A DNA stretch of 64,000 bases. It comes from Vibrio lentus (GTDB lineage Bacteria > Pseudomonadota > Gammaproteobacteria > Enterobacterales > Vibrionaceae). The position numbers were made by a program, and so were the translations under genes. Positions 8,716 through 18,130 of this stretch are shown here, piece by piece (the first letter of the stretch is position 1; each line of letters starts with the position of its first letter). Under the pieces are notes generated by a model. It was not told where the DNA came from. It made no database searches and saw nothing but the letters and a program-made list of their open reading frames with translations. The stretch covers positions 1 to 64,000 of the forward strand of contig NZ_MCZK01000155.1 of assembly GCF_002875945.1 (NCBI RefSeq). Direction: 5' to 3'.

Positions 8716-8744
8716 TTACGTCACAAAAAGAAATGCTTTATAAT
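8716..8744 (+). promoter_or_regulatory. purL promoter
   Basis: A consensus -10 TATAAT (8739-8744) has a weak -35 TTACGT (8716-8721) at 17-bp spacing. The predicted start near 8751 leaves a leader of about 135 nt before the purL ATG. Confidence 0.7.
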
Positions 8745-8759
8745 GCGCTCGCATTGAAG

Positions 8760-8857
8760 AGGTGGAATCGGCATAGGTTTGTTAACCTTCGGGAATAGCT
8801 TCGAAGAAAACAGTTAGGTTGTTCCTATAACCCACTGAATTTATTCCAATATCACCT
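8760..8857 (+). promoter_or_regulatory. Possible structured leader of purL mRNA
   Basis: AGGT+GGAAT (8760-8768) can pair with ATTCC (8843-8847) and ACCT (8854-8857). This closes a region containing the hairpins AGGTT-tgtt-AACCT (8775-8788) and CAGTTAGG...CCTA...ACTG (8811-8837). TTAGGT (8814-8819) can instead pair with ACCTAA (8876-8881) beside the ribosome-binding region. It matches no leader family that I know. Confidence 0.35.
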
Positions 8858-8885
8858 TAATCAACTGCATAAGAGACCTAAGCAC

Positions 8886-11800
8886 ATGAGAATTTTGCGT
8901 GGCTCCCCAGCTCTATCTGAGTTTCGTGTTAACAAGCTTTTAGAGCTTTGTCGTGAATTAAGCTTACCTGTAACAGGTATTTACGCTGAGTTTGCCCACT
9001 TTGCTGATTTAACGGCAGACCTAGATGCGTCTGAAGTTGAGAAGCTAGAAAAGCTACTGACTTACGGTCCAACGATTGAAGAGCATGAACCTGAAGGTTT
9101 ATTGCTGCTTGCAACGCCACGTCCAGGCACTATCTCGCCTTGGTCTTCAAAATCAACTGATATCGCACATAACTGTGGACTGGCTAAAGTGTCACGTCTA
9201 GAGCGCGGTACAGCTTTCTACATTGAAACTTCTTCTGAACTTTCTGAGCTTCAACTTGTTGAGCTGAAAGCAATCCTGCACGACCGTATGATGGAAGTGG
9301 TTTTCACTGACTTCGAATCGGCAGCGGCACTATTTACTGTTGCTGAGCCTGCTCCTTATGCGGAAGTTGACCTATTAACTGGCGGACGTAAAGCGCTTGA
9401 ACAAGCAAACGTTACCCTAGGTCTTGCGCTTGCAGAAGATGAAATTGATTACCTTCTTGAAAGCTTCACTGAAAAGCTAGGTCGTAACCCGACTGACATT
9501 GAGCTAATGATGTTTGCACAAGCGAACTCAGAGCACTGTCGTCACAAGATCTTTAACGCTGATTGGACTATCGATGGCGTTAAGCAAGAAAAATCATTGT
9601 TCAAGATGATTAAGAATACTTTTGAAACGACACCAGAACACGTTCTGTCTGCTTATAAAGATAACGCAGCAGTAATGACAGGTTCTGAAGTGGGTCGTTT
9701 CTTCCCAGATCCAGAAACTCGTCAGTACAACTATCACCAAGAGAAAACACACATCTTGATGAAAGTTGAAACGCACAACCACCCAACGGCAATCTCTCCA
9801 TGGCCGGGCGCATCAACAGGTTCAGGCGGTGAAATCCGTGATGAAGGCGCAACTGGTATTGGTGGTAAGCCAAAAGCGGGTCTAGTTGCTTTCTCAGTAT
9901 CTAACCTTAAGATCCCGAACTTCGTTCAACCTTGGGAAACTGACTTTGGTAAGCCGAGCCGTATCGTTACTGCTCTGGATATCATGCTTGAAGGTCCTCT
10001 TGGTGGCGCAGCGTTCAACAACGAATTTGGTCGTCCAAACCTATTAGGTTACTTCCGTACTTACGAAGAGAAAGTAAACTCTCACGCAGGTGAAGAAGTA
10101 CGTGGTTACCACAAGCCAATCATGCTGGCTGGTGGTCTAGGTAACATTCGTGATGATCATGTTCAGAAGAAAGAGATCCCAGTAGGTGCAAGCCTAATCG
10201 TTCTTGGCGGTCCTGCAATGAACATCGGCCTTGGTGGCGGTGCTGCATCTTCAATGGATTCGGGTTCTTCTTCTGAAGACTTAGATTTTGCTTCTGTACA
10301 ACGTGAAAACCCAGAGATGGAACGTCGTTGTCAGGAAGTTATCGACCGTTGTTGGCAGCTTGGTGATGCGAACCCAATCGCATTCATCCACGATGTGGGC
10401 GCGGGCGGTATCTCGAATGCACTTCCTGAGCTAGTAGACGATGGCGAGCGTGGCGGCATCTTTAACCTACGTGACGTACCAAACGATGAGCTGGGCATGA
10501 GCCCACTTGAGATCTGGTGTAATGAATCTCAAGAGCGTTACGTAATGGCGGTTGCTGATAAAGACATGGCAACATTCGACGCGATTTGTAAGCGTGAGCG
10601 TGCTCCATACGCGGTAGTTGGTAAAGCAACAGAAGAACGTGATCTTAAATTAGAAGATTCTCACTTCGACAACACGCCAATCGACATGCCAATGGACATC
10701 CTATTAGGTAAAACACCTAAGATGCACCGTGACGCGAAGACGCTAAAAGCGAACAATCCTGCGATTGACCGTTCTGGTATCGAACTAAACGAAGCGGTTG
10801 ACCGTATTCTTCGCCTACCAACAGTGGCAGAGAAAACATTCCTTATCACTATCGGTGACCGCTCGGTAACAGGCCTTGTAGCTCGTGACCAAATGGTTGG
10901 CCCATGGCAGGTTCCAGTTGCTAACTGCGCAGTAACTGCAGCAAGTTACGACTCTTACCACGGTGAGGCGATGTCTCTTGGTGAGCGCACGCCAGTAGCA
11001 CTTCTAGACTTTGGCGCGTCAGCTCGTCTAGCGGTTGGTGAAGCAATCACTAACATCGCAGCGACCAACATCGGCGATATCAAACACATTAAATTGTCAG
11101 CTAACTGGATGTCTCCAGCAGGTCACCCTGGTGAAGATGCTGGTCTTTACGAAGCGGTTAAAGCCGTCGGTGAAGAACTATGTCCGGCACTGGGTCTTAC
11201 TATCCCAGTAGGTAAAGACTCAATGTCGATGAAGACCAAGTGGGAAGAGAACGGCGAGCAGAAAGAAGTCACATCTCCGCTATCTCTTGTTATCACTGCG
11301 TTTGCACGTGTTGAAGATGTTCGTAAGACGATTACGCCTCAGCTTCGTACAGACAAAGGCAACACGTCACTGGTACTTATCGACCTTGGTAACGGCCAAA
11401 ACCGCATGGGCGCAACAGCACTTGCTCAGGTTTACAAGCAGCTTGGTGATAAGCCAGCAGACGTAGACAACGCGGCACAGCTAAAAGGCTTCTACGAAGG
11501 CATTCAAGCACTTGTAGCGAACGACCAAGTTGTGGCTTACCACGATAAAGGCGATGGCGGTCTATTCGTAACGCTAGCTGAAATGGCGTTCGCAGGTCAC
11601 TGTGGTGTTAATGCTGATATTGCGACGCTTTTAGCTGCATCAGAGAACAGCGAAGATACGCTAGCAGCACTCTTCAACGAAGAGCTAGGTGCGGTAATCC
11701 AAGTTCGTAACGACGACCTAGACGCAGTGCTTTCTACTCTTGCAGCAAATGGCCTAGAAGCGTGTTCACACGTAATTGGTAGCGTTGTTGGTGAAGGGGA

Positions 11801-12812
11801 AGCATCAGACGAAGTAGTGATTAAGTCAGGCGCAGACGTTGTAATCCAACGTAACCGTACTGAATTACGTACTATCTGGGCTGAAACTACGCACAAGATG
11901 CAAGGTCTACGTGATAACCCAATCTGTGCAGACCAAGAGCACGAAGCGAAGAAAGACAATTCAGACCCTGGTCTGAACGTGAAACTAAGCTTTGACGTAA
12001 ACGAAGACATCGCAGCACCGTTCATCAACACGGGCGCTAAGCCTAAGATGGCGATTCTACGTGAGCAGGGTGTTAACTCTCACGTTGAAATGGCAGCAGC
12101 ATTTGACCGTGCAGGTTTTGAAGCAACTGATATTCACATGAGCGACATCCTAACGGGTCAAGCGGTACTAGAAGAATACAACGGCCTTGTGGCTTGTGGT
12201 GGCTTCTCTTACGGTGATGTACTGGGCGCTGGTGAAGGTTGGGCTAAGTCGGTTCTGTTTAACGACTCTACGCGTGACCAATTTGAAAACTTCTTCAAGC
12301 GTGAAGATACTTTCTCTCTAGGTGTGTGTAACGGTTGTCAGATGTTGTCTAACCTGCGTGAACTTATCCCGGGAGCTGAGTACTGGCCACGTTTCGTTCG
12401 TAACGAATCAGAACGTTTTGAAGCTCGTTTCAGCCTAGTTGAAGTTCAGAAGTCTGATTCTGTATTCTTCAACGGCATGGAAGGTTCTCGTATGCCAATC
12501 GCTGTTTCTCACGGAGAAGGCCGCGTAGAAGTGCGTGATAACGACCACCTAAACGCGATTGAAAACTCAGGTACAGTTGCCCTACGTTACGTTGATAACA
12601 ACGGTAACCAAACTCAGCAATACCCGAACAACCCGAATGGTTCACCAAACGCTATCACAGGTCTAACAACGACGGATGGCCGCGTGACTATCATGATGCC
12701 TCACCCAGAGCGTGTATTCCGTACGGTTGCTAACTCTTGGTCTCCAGAAGGCTGGGGCGAGAACGGTGCTTGGATGCGTATGTTCCAAAACGCTCGTAAG
12801 AATGTAGGTTAA
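8886..12812 (+). CDS. purL: Phosphoribosylformylglycinamidine synthase (FGAM synthetase)
   Basis: PurL is the fourth step of purine synthesis: FGAR + ATP + glutamine to FGAM. This 1308-aa single-chain proteobacterial form is close to the E. coli length. It contains the N-terminal PurS-like region, two AIRS-type synthetase halves (SEHCRHKIFNADW near residue 217, GGGAASSM near 450, VGKDSMSMKT near 775) and a C-terminal class I glutamine amidotransferase domain. The amidotransferase nucleophile Cys is in LGVCNGCQM, and HPE near the end completes the catalytic site. ATG 8886 aligns with the family N-terminus (MRILRGSPALSEFR). Codon use is strongly optimised. The gene is monocistronic, with a PurR box and a terminator. 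Confidence 0.98.
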   Translation: MRILRGSPALSEFRVNKLLELCRELSLPVTGIYAEFAHFADLTADLDASEVEKLEKLLTYGPTIEEHEPEGLLLLATPRPGTISPWSSKSTDIAHNCGLAKVSRLERGTAFYIETSSELSELQLVELKAILHDRMMEVVFTDFESAAALFTVAEPAPYAEVDLLTGGRKALEQANVTLGLALAEDEIDYLLESFTEKLGRNPTDIELMMFAQANSEHCRHKIFNADWTIDGVKQEKSLFKMIKNTFETTPEHVLSAYKDNAAVMTGSEVGRFFPDPETRQYNYHQEKTHILMKVETHNHPTAISPWPGASTGSGGEIRDEGATGIGGKPKAGLVAFSVSNLKIPNFVQPWETDFGKPSRIVTALDIMLEGPLGGAAFNNEFGRPNLLGYFRTYEEKVNSHAGEEVRGYHKPIMLAGGLGNIRDDHVQKKEIPVGASLIVLGGPAMNIGLGGGAASSMDSGSSSEDLDFASVQRENPEMERRCQEVIDRCWQLGDANPIAFIHDVGAGGISNALPELVDDGERGGIFNLRDVPNDELGMSPLEIWCNESQERYVMAVADKDMATFDAICKRERAPYAVVGKATEERDLKLEDSHFDNTPIDMPMDILLGKTPKMHRDAKTLKANNPAIDRSGIELNEAVDRILRLPTVAEKTFLITIGDRSVTGLVARDQMVGPWQVPVANCAVTAASYDSYHGEAMSLGERTPVALLDFGASARLAVGEAITNIAATNIGDIKHIKLSANWMSPAGHPGEDAGLYEAVKAVGEELCPALGLTIPVGKDSMSMKTKWEENGEQKEVTSPLSLVITAFARVEDVRKTITPQLRTDKGNTSLVLIDLGNGQNRMGATALAQVYKQLGDKPADVDNAAQLKGFYEGIQALVANDQVVAYHDKGDGGLFVTLAEMAFAGHCGVNADIATLLAASENSEDTLAALFNEELGAVIQVRNDDLDAVLSTLAANGLEACSHVIGSVVGEGEASDEVVIKSGADVVIQRNRTELRTIWAETTHKMQGLRDNPICADQEHEAKKDNSDPGLNVKLSFDVNEDIAAPFINTGAKPKMAILREQGVNSHVEMAAAFDRAGFEATDIHMSDILTGQAVLEEYNGLVACGGFSYGDVLGAGEGWAKSVLFNDSTRDQFENFFKREDTFSLGVCNGCQMLSNLRELIPGAEYWPRFVRNESERFEARFSLVEVQKSDSVFFNGMEGSRMPIAVSHGEGRVEVRDNDHLNAIENSGTVALRYVDNNGNQTQQYPNNPNGSPNAITGLTTTDGRVTIMMPHPERVFRTVANSWSPEGWGENGAWMRMFQNARKNVG

Positions 12813-12860
12813 TCACTTTCTTACAGGTCGCATTAATCTAGACTAGGTTAATCAAAAATG

Positions 12861-12893
12861 AAAAGCGCAGATCGAAAGGTCTGCGCTTTTTTA
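12861..12893 (+). terminator. Terminator of purL
   Basis: An 11-bp stem (AAAAGCGCAGA / TCTGCGCTTTT) with an 8-nt loop is followed by further T residues. The symmetric A/T flanks would allow bidirectional action. Confidence 0.93.
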
Positions 12894-13076
12894 TTTCCTA
12901 AGATTTAGGAACCAGTGCGAAACAATTGAGGTTTGCAGTTTGCTGTTCTAAAAATCTCCACTACGCTAAATGTTATGGAATCAATTTGTTAGGCGAATAA
13001 TTCTTGCTATCGAGTAAGGAAAGGTTCGTTCGGCTATGCAAAAACTGAATCAATCATCGTGGCATAAGAGGGAACT

Positions 13077-13610
13077 ATGAAAACAACAATTACAAAAGCC
13101 GTTGCAGTGGCAGCGATTGTCATGTCGTTAGCAGGGTGTGTGGGTAGTAACGCGGTTACTGGGAAATTAATGAAGTTCAACGTCGAGGTTGTAGATAACC
13201 GTTACGCTCGTGCGGGCGTCAACTTCTTGCTTGCTCCGGTTTACGCACTAACCACCGCAGCCGATTACATTGTCTTTAACTCAATCGAATTCTGGGCCGG
13301 TAAAAACCCACTCACAGGCGCACCTCATATCTTTGATAGTAAAGTCGACACTATGATTGATGTGAACGATAGCCTGGATGACTCATTGAAAGATGCACCA
13401 CTTGGTTTCAACAATCGTCAGATTGAATGGGGTGAGATGCAACAGATCGATGAGAACACCATTCAAATGGACATCACCTATAACGATGGCCAAAAGGCTG
13501 TTCTGACGGGAGTTCGTGATGGCGACAAAGTCAGCTACTACATGGATGGCACATTGGTTTCAGAGACTTCGATTCAAGCTCTTGAACAGCTAGCCGCAGA
13601 AAAAGCATAA
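13077..13610 (+). CDS. DUF3332-family lipoprotein
   Basis: This 177-aa product has a lipoprotein signal peptide ending in LAGC (Cys21). The motif-rich middle (VVDNRYARAGVNFLLAPVYALTTAADYIVFNSIEFW) is typical of the DUF3332 family in Vibrio and relatives. No function is established. The sequence suggests an envelope protein with a hydrophobic hairpin near residues 48-75 and a beta-rich C-terminus. Shine-Dalgarno AGAGGGAACT is well placed before ATG 13077. It is monocistronic, with its own terminator. Confidence 0.8.
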   Translation: MKTTITKAVAVAAIVMSLAGCVGSNAVTGKLMKFNVEVVDNRYARAGVNFLLAPVYALTTAADYIVFNSIEFWAGKNPLTGAPHIFDSKVDTMIDVNDSLDDSLKDAPLGFNNRQIEWGEMQQIDENTIQMDITYNDGQKAVLTGVRDGDKVSYYMDGTLVSETSIQALEQLAAEKA

Positions 13611-13638
13611 CCTTCACTGCTTTACCGCTATAAAAGAA

Positions 13639-13676
13639 AAGCCGCTGGATTTAACCCTAGCGGCTTCGTATTTTTT
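13639..13676. terminator. Terminator between the DUF3332 gene and dapD
   Basis: AAGCCGCT (13639-13646) pairs with AGCGGCTT (13659-13666), followed by CGTATTTTTT on the plus strand. The AAAAG on the other side could serve the convergent dapD transcript too. Confidence 0.8.
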
Positions 13677-13714
13677 AGCATCTAGCATCTAGCATCTAGC
13701 ATCTAGCATCTAGC
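13677..13714. repeat. Heptanucleotide tandem repeat (AGCATCT x5 plus AGC)
   Basis: Five perfect copies of AGCATCT, plus a partial sixth, run from 13677 to 13714. The array lies between the terminator hairpin and the dapD stop codon (7 bases away). It is intergenic, so length changes would not alter a reading frame, but it would lie in the 3' end of the dapD transcript. Confidence 0.97.
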
Positions 13715-13721
13715 GCGTAGA

Positions 13722-14753
13722 TTAGTTGTTGCTGTGCAGCTCGCTGTTCAGTTCAACAGCTGACTTGTTCGCAAGACATTCAATTTGGCCTGTAATCGAG
13801 TTACGACGGAATAGAAGATCAGAAACACCAGCAAGGTCACGAGCTTTAATGATTTCTACTTCGTTGCCTTCTTTATCTAACATGCGAACCTTAGTACCCG
13901 CAGTCACGTATAGACCAGACTCAACCGTACAACGGTCGCCCATTGGGAAGCCAAGACCCGCGTTTGCGCCTAGTAGGCAGTTTTCGCCGATAGAGATAAC
14001 CATAGTACCGCCACCAGACAGAGTACCCATGATAGAAGCGCCGCCGCCGATGTCAGAACCGTTACCCACAACAACACCCGCAGAGATACGACCTTCAACC
14101 ATGCTTACGCCAGTAGTACCTGCATTGAAGTTGATGAAACCTTCGTGCATAACCGTTGTGCCTTCGCCCACATGTGCGCCAAGACGAACACGAGAAGTAT
14201 CAGCAATACGAATACCTGTTGGTACCACGTAATCCACCATTTTAGGGAACTTGTCTACGCAATCTACAGATAGAGCGCGACCCGCAAGGCGAGCTTCGAT
14301 TTGACGCTCAGCGAGCTCAGGAAGATCGATAGGGCCTTCGTTTGTCCATGCGATGTTGTGCAGTAGACCGAAGATACCGTCTAGTACCGTACCGTGTGGC
14401 TGTACTAGGCGGTTAGAGATAAGTTGTAGCTTTAGGAAGCCTTCAGCAACAGATGCTGGCTTCTCGTCAGCCGCAAGAACAACAAGAACAAGTGGCTGTT
14501 CAGACGCTGCTGCTTTTTCAGCGAAAGATGCATTTGCTGCATCGTCGTTTGCTGCGAATGCTTTCGCCAGTTCTGCGCTTTGTGCTGCAGAGATTTCGAT
14601 AGCTTGGTTGCCTTCAGTGTAACCTGCAACTTCACCAACAGCTGCTACTAGAGCTTCGCTTGGGTTTAGAAGTGGGTTAGGGAAGAACGCTTCAATGATT
14701 TTATTGTCGCGGTTTTTGGTTGCCGTACCGAAGGCTAGTGAAAAGTAAGCCAT
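13722..14753 (-). CDS. dapD: 2,3,4,5-tetrahydropyridine-2,6-dicarboxylate N-succinyltransferase
   Basis: DapD succinylates tetrahydrodipicolinate in the succinylase route to diaminopimelate and lysine. The 343-aa product is the long form found in Vibrio, Pseudomonas and actinobacteria rather than the 274-aa E. coli type. The C-terminal half is a left-handed beta-helix of hexapeptide repeats (for example VRLGAHVGEGTTVM, GISAGVVVGNGSDIGGGASI-type turns, SIGENCLLGANAG). The N-terminal 140 residues are the variable domain, rich in Ala. The Shine-Dalgarno GGAGATTC precedes ATG 14753. It is monocistronic. Confidence 0.93.
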   Translation of the reverse strand: MAYFSLAFGTATKNRDNKIIEAFFPNPLLNPSEALVAAVGEVAGYTEGNQAIEISAAQSAELAKAFAANDDAANASFAEKAAASEQPLVLVVLAADEKPASVAEGFLKLQLISNRLVQPHGTVLDGIFGLLHNIAWTNEGPIDLPELAERQIEARLAGRALSVDCVDKFPKMVDYVVPTGIRIADTSRVRLGAHVGEGTTVMHEGFINFNAGTTGVSMVEGRISAGVVVGNGSDIGGGASIMGTLSGGGTMVISIGENCLLGANAGLGFPMGDRCTVESGLYVTAGTKVRMLDKEGNEVEIIKARDLAGVSDLLFRRNSITGQIECLANKSAVELNSELHSNN

Positions 14754-15257
14754 GTTGAATCTCCATGTGTTGAGTCTTGATTTTGCTATTCAATAACAGC
14801 GGCTCGAATAACAAGCGCTGCCGTTAGCAAAGTTAATTTAATTGCGTTCATCATAAAGAGAGCGCTCTCGTTATGAAAGGGCGTATCGGGATAAAGTCTG
14901 TAAAATGATATTGCTTGTCTTTTTAGCGATAGTTTTCATTATCCGGATATTACTCTTAGCGCTTAATGTTTCGTTGATCGGTTGAGTTGCGCCGCGTAGC
15001 CTCATTTTCATCTTCGATACTGCTCTATAGCTGCCACTCTTGTTCTCCGTATCAATAGAGTCAGTCACATTTCCTTTATAAATCTATGTTTATTATCACA
15101 ATTGATCGAGTTCTGTTGATTTATCGTTTGTGCTTACAGTCCGAGTAAATACTCAAGTTTTCAGCTGTGTAATTAAGATAACGATCACTAAAACCCTTCA
15201 ATATATAAGTATATTTCCAGCCATAACGACATTAAAACGATTAATAAAGGATCTTCT
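14754..15257. other. Divergent intergenic region (dapD / nucleotidase) with a 26-bp palindrome
   Basis: This 504-base gap holds the promoters of both flanking genes. At 14851-14876 lies an interrupted palindrome: outer arms TCATAA/TTATGA around the perfect 12-mer GAGAGCGCTCTC, with one mismatched pair between them. A GTG-started 65-codon frame on the minus strand (14871-15068) has poor spacing to AAAGGA, and I do not count it as a gene. Confidence 0.6.
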
Positions 15258-17252
15258 ATGAATTTTACTAAGTCTTTACTGGTGCTCTCTATCGGCGTAG
15301 CGATGGTTGGCTGTGGCTCAGACAATGACGACAATATTATTGCTCCCGATATGACATTGCGCATAGCACATGTGAATGACACCCACTCAAATTTTGATCC
15401 TGTAAAATCCAGTTTTACCATGGGTGCTGATGGCAAGAAGGTCTATAACGAATTTGGCGGTTATCCTCGCCTATTGAAAGCCGCTGATGATATCAAAGCG
15501 GATGCGAAAGCCGACAAAGAGCCTTTGTTATTCTTGCATGGTGGTGATGCATGGCAAGGTACTGCTTACTTTAAGCTAAATGAAGGTGCTGCAAACGCAG
15601 ACTTGTTGTCACAGATGGGGTTAGATGCAATGGTACTTGGGAACCATGAATTCGACTTAGATACCGACAAGCTCGCATCGTTCATCAATACAGTTAGTTT
15701 TCCTGTATTAGCAAATAATATGGATGTATCAAAAGATCAGTCTTTAAGTAATGTAGATAATTTATATCCGTATCAACTATTTGCATTTGAAGGCTCAGAA
15801 AAAAGAGCAATTACCTCTGTTTCTGATGCAAGTGATGATGAGAAAGTTGTTGCGGTAACAGGTGTTGTTTTGGGTGATATGCCAACGATAGCTACCGGAA
15901 CTGGTGATGTGACATTTAGTGACCAAATTACAGCAACTCAGGCAACTATAAATGATTTAAAAACCAAGGGTGTAAATAAAATCGTTGTTCTATCACACAT
16001 AGGAAATGCTGCCGATAAGGATCTGGTTGCCAATACAACGGGTATCGATATCATTGTTGGCGGTCACTCTCATACTTTACTTGGTGATTTTACCGACCTT
16101 GATCAAGGTAATAATGGTATTTACGCAGAAATGATCCCACAAAAAGACAAGGTACAAAATACTTGTGTGGTTCAAGCTGGCCAATATGCGGAAGCTATCG
16201 GAGACGTTGATGTATCATTTGACATAGACGGCAATCTCATCTCATGTGTTGGGAACAATACTTTATTATCAAATGATGAGTTTTATCACGATTCTCATCG
16301 AGAACATCAAATGATTAGTACTGATAAAGATGATGTAACGTCGTTTATTGATAATAATGAAAAAATCACGATAAAAGATGAAGATATTGATTTAAGAACC
16401 CGTATCGACGCAACTTATAAGCCAGCTCTCGATGCTGCGTATGGTGATGTTGTTGCAGCTGCACCGACTGAAATCAGTCATGAGCGCCGTCCTGGTGATG
16501 CTGGAACTGATAAGCATGGTTCAGATGTTGCTCCTATGATTGCTCAAGGTATGATTTATTGGGCAAATCAGCCGTCGGTAACAACGGTTACCGGTAAAAA
16601 TGTTCAGATTGGTTTGGTCGGAGCTGGTGGTGTTCGAACGGATATTGCGTCTGGTGATTTCAGGGAAGGCAATGCTACGTTAGAACTATTACCATTCTCG
16701 AACTACTTGTCTATCTTAACCGTTAAAGGCGAAGTGATTCGAAATCTTATTGACAGCACTATTGAGCCGACGCTTGCGGAAGGTGCTCATGCTGGTAAGT
16801 TCCCTTACGTATCAGGCATGCGATACACGTTTACAGAAGATGTGAAAGGTGTATCAGGCACAGTGACAACTCTTGAGGTAAATACTGGAACAGAAGATAA
16901 TCCAGTGTGGGCGACAATGAGCGATGTTACTAACTACACTGTTATCGTTAATAACTATAATGCAAGTGGTAGTGATGGTTGGAATGTATTAGGTGATGCT
17001 CAATTAACATCTACAGATCGTCAAGACATTGTCATTTCAGGCAGTGGTTTTAAAACTTACAAAGTTAATAACCTGACATACGATGGAAGTACCGAGAAAT
17101 ATAGTGTCAACTATGATGGTGGTATTAAACCATGTGCGGAAGGCTCAAGTGACGTATGTAATACTGATGCAGAATCATTTATTTCTTGGGCTGAGCATAA
17201 GAAAGTATTAGAGCCACTAGGGTTTGAAACAACAACGATGGAATATAAATAG
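15258..17252 (+). CDS. Lipoprotein 5'-nucleotidase / metallophosphoesterase
   Basis: This 664-aa secreted hydrolase has a lipobox MVGC (Cys19). The N-terminal calcineurin-like domain carries the metal-site motifs AHVNDTHSN (about 35), HGGDAWQGT (about 93), GNHEFD (about 130), VLSHIG (about 247) and GGHSH (about 270). The C-terminal 5'-nucleotidase domain (about 400-620) contains GLVGAGGVRTDI and YNASGSDGWNVLGD, including the aromatic substrate-binding region. It should dephosphorylate extracellular nucleotides for phosphate or nucleoside scavenging. Two inserted low-complexity regions (about 160-215 and 330-385) separate the domains. The gene is visibly more A+T-rich than purL or dapD, so weaker expression or transfer is possible. 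Shine-Dalgarno AAAGGA precedes the ATG. Confidence 0.88.
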   Translation: MNFTKSLLVLSIGVAMVGCGSDNDDNIIAPDMTLRIAHVNDTHSNFDPVKSSFTMGADGKKVYNEFGGYPRLLKAADDIKADAKADKEPLLFLHGGDAWQGTAYFKLNEGAANADLLSQMGLDAMVLGNHEFDLDTDKLASFINTVSFPVLANNMDVSKDQSLSNVDNLYPYQLFAFEGSEKRAITSVSDASDDEKVVAVTGVVLGDMPTIATGTGDVTFSDQITATQATINDLKTKGVNKIVVLSHIGNAADKDLVANTTGIDIIVGGHSHTLLGDFTDLDQGNNGIYAEMIPQKDKVQNTCVVQAGQYAEAIGDVDVSFDIDGNLISCVGNNTLLSNDEFYHDSHREHQMISTDKDDVTSFIDNNEKITIKDEDIDLRTRIDATYKPALDAAYGDVVAAAPTEISHERRPGDAGTDKHGSDVAPMIAQGMIYWANQPSVTTVTGKNVQIGLVGAGGVRTDIASGDFREGNATLELLPFSNYLSILTVKGEVIRNLIDSTIEPTLAEGAHAGKFPYVSGMRYTFTEDVKGVSGTVTTLEVNTGTEDNPVWATMSDVTNYTVIVNNYNASGSDGWNVLGDAQLTSTDRQDIVISGSGFKTYKVNNLTYDGSTEKYSVNYDGGIKPCAEGSSDVCNTDAESFISWAEHKKVLEPLGFETTTMEYK

Positions 17253-17331
17253 TATTGATACGCTCTTATCGGAGCGTCATGTATTGTTAATGAAAGCTTT
17301 CAAATACAAGGCCATAGATTAACAATAAAAT

Positions 17332-17362
17332 AAAAATAGCCAGCAAGTAGCTGGCTATTTTT
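17332..17362. terminator. Bidirectional terminator between the nucleotidase and marC-family genes
   Basis: A perfect 13-bp stem (AAAAATAGCCAGC / GCTGGCTATTTTT, 17332-17344 and 17350-17362) with a 5-nt loop has A and T tracts at both ends, so it works for both convergent genes. Confidence 0.93.
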
Positions 17363-17387
17363 GTATAAAATTTAGTGGAGTTTGACC

Positions 17388-18029
17388 CTAGATAAACAGC
17401 GCTTTATAAGCCTGCTCAATCCCTTCAATTAACATCTGCATACCGATAACTGCGAGTATCAAACCCATCATTCGAGTAATCACGTTCAGTGCACTTGGTC
17501 CTACGGCTTTAACGAAGCGTTCGCCGAATACAAATAAGACGTAGGTTAGGGTGCAGAGGAGGCCAAATGCCACGATGGTTATGATGGTCTCGTAAATCCC
17601 CTCGGTACTGGCAAAGTTCATTGCGGTGGCTATGGTGCCGGGGCCGGCCAGTATTGGCATGGCTAAAGGTGATACGGCGATACTTAGAGCAGCGTCTCGC
17701 TGGGCGTCTGAGTTTACTTTCTCTTTCGCTTTTGAATGTGTTGAATCACCTTGCAGCATGTGGAAGCCAATCAAAAAGACCAGAATACCGCCTGTGATGC
17801 GCAGCGCGTACAGCGTGATACCAAAGAGGTCAAAGATCAGTTTGCCAGAGATCGCAAAAGTACTGACGATAACGAAGGCAATGAGTACCGATCGGAATGC
17901 GATAGATTTAACCGTTTCCCTGTCATTGTCACCGGTTAATCCAAGAAAGATTGGGGTATTAGCGATAGGGTTCATAATGGCAAAAAAGCCCATGAACACG
18001 GTAATGGTATGAATGATGAGCTCTTTCAT
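17388..18029 (-). CDS. MarC-family integral membrane protein
   Basis: The 213-aa protein has six predicted membrane segments and the family hallmarks FFAIMNPIANTPIFLGLT at the N-terminus and PLAMPILAGPGTIATAM in the middle. MarC/YhgN/YchE proteins were once called multiple antibiotic resistance proteins, but that role has been withdrawn for E. coli MarC. A neutral amino acid transport role is described for an archaeal member. The substrate here is unknown. It is closest in form to the YhgN type. It is monocistronic, flanked on both sides by similar hairpin terminators. Confidence 0.85.
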   Translation of the reverse strand: MKELIIHTITVFMGFFAIMNPIANTPIFLGLTGDNDRETVKSIAFRSVLIAFVIVSTFAISGKLIFDLFGITLYALRITGGILVFLIGFHMLQGDSTHSKAKEKVNSDAQRDAALSIAVSPLAMPILAGPGTIATAMNFASTEGIYETIITIVAFGLLCTLTYVLFVFGERFVKAVGPSALNVITRMMGLILAVIGMQMLIEGIEQAYKALFI

Positions 18030-18130
18030 ATTATTCCTTTGAAAAGATGCAGTTAAATACGAATGGTTTGTGTATTTAATCTTAGATACAAATAATTATT
18101 AGAAATAGATAGTAGAGCAAGTGTGAATAA

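Noticed and set aside
14871..15068. 65-codon minus-strand frame upstream of dapD
   Set aside because: It starts with GTG only 3 bases from AAAGGA, has no recognisable features, and overlaps the palindrome and likely promoter region.
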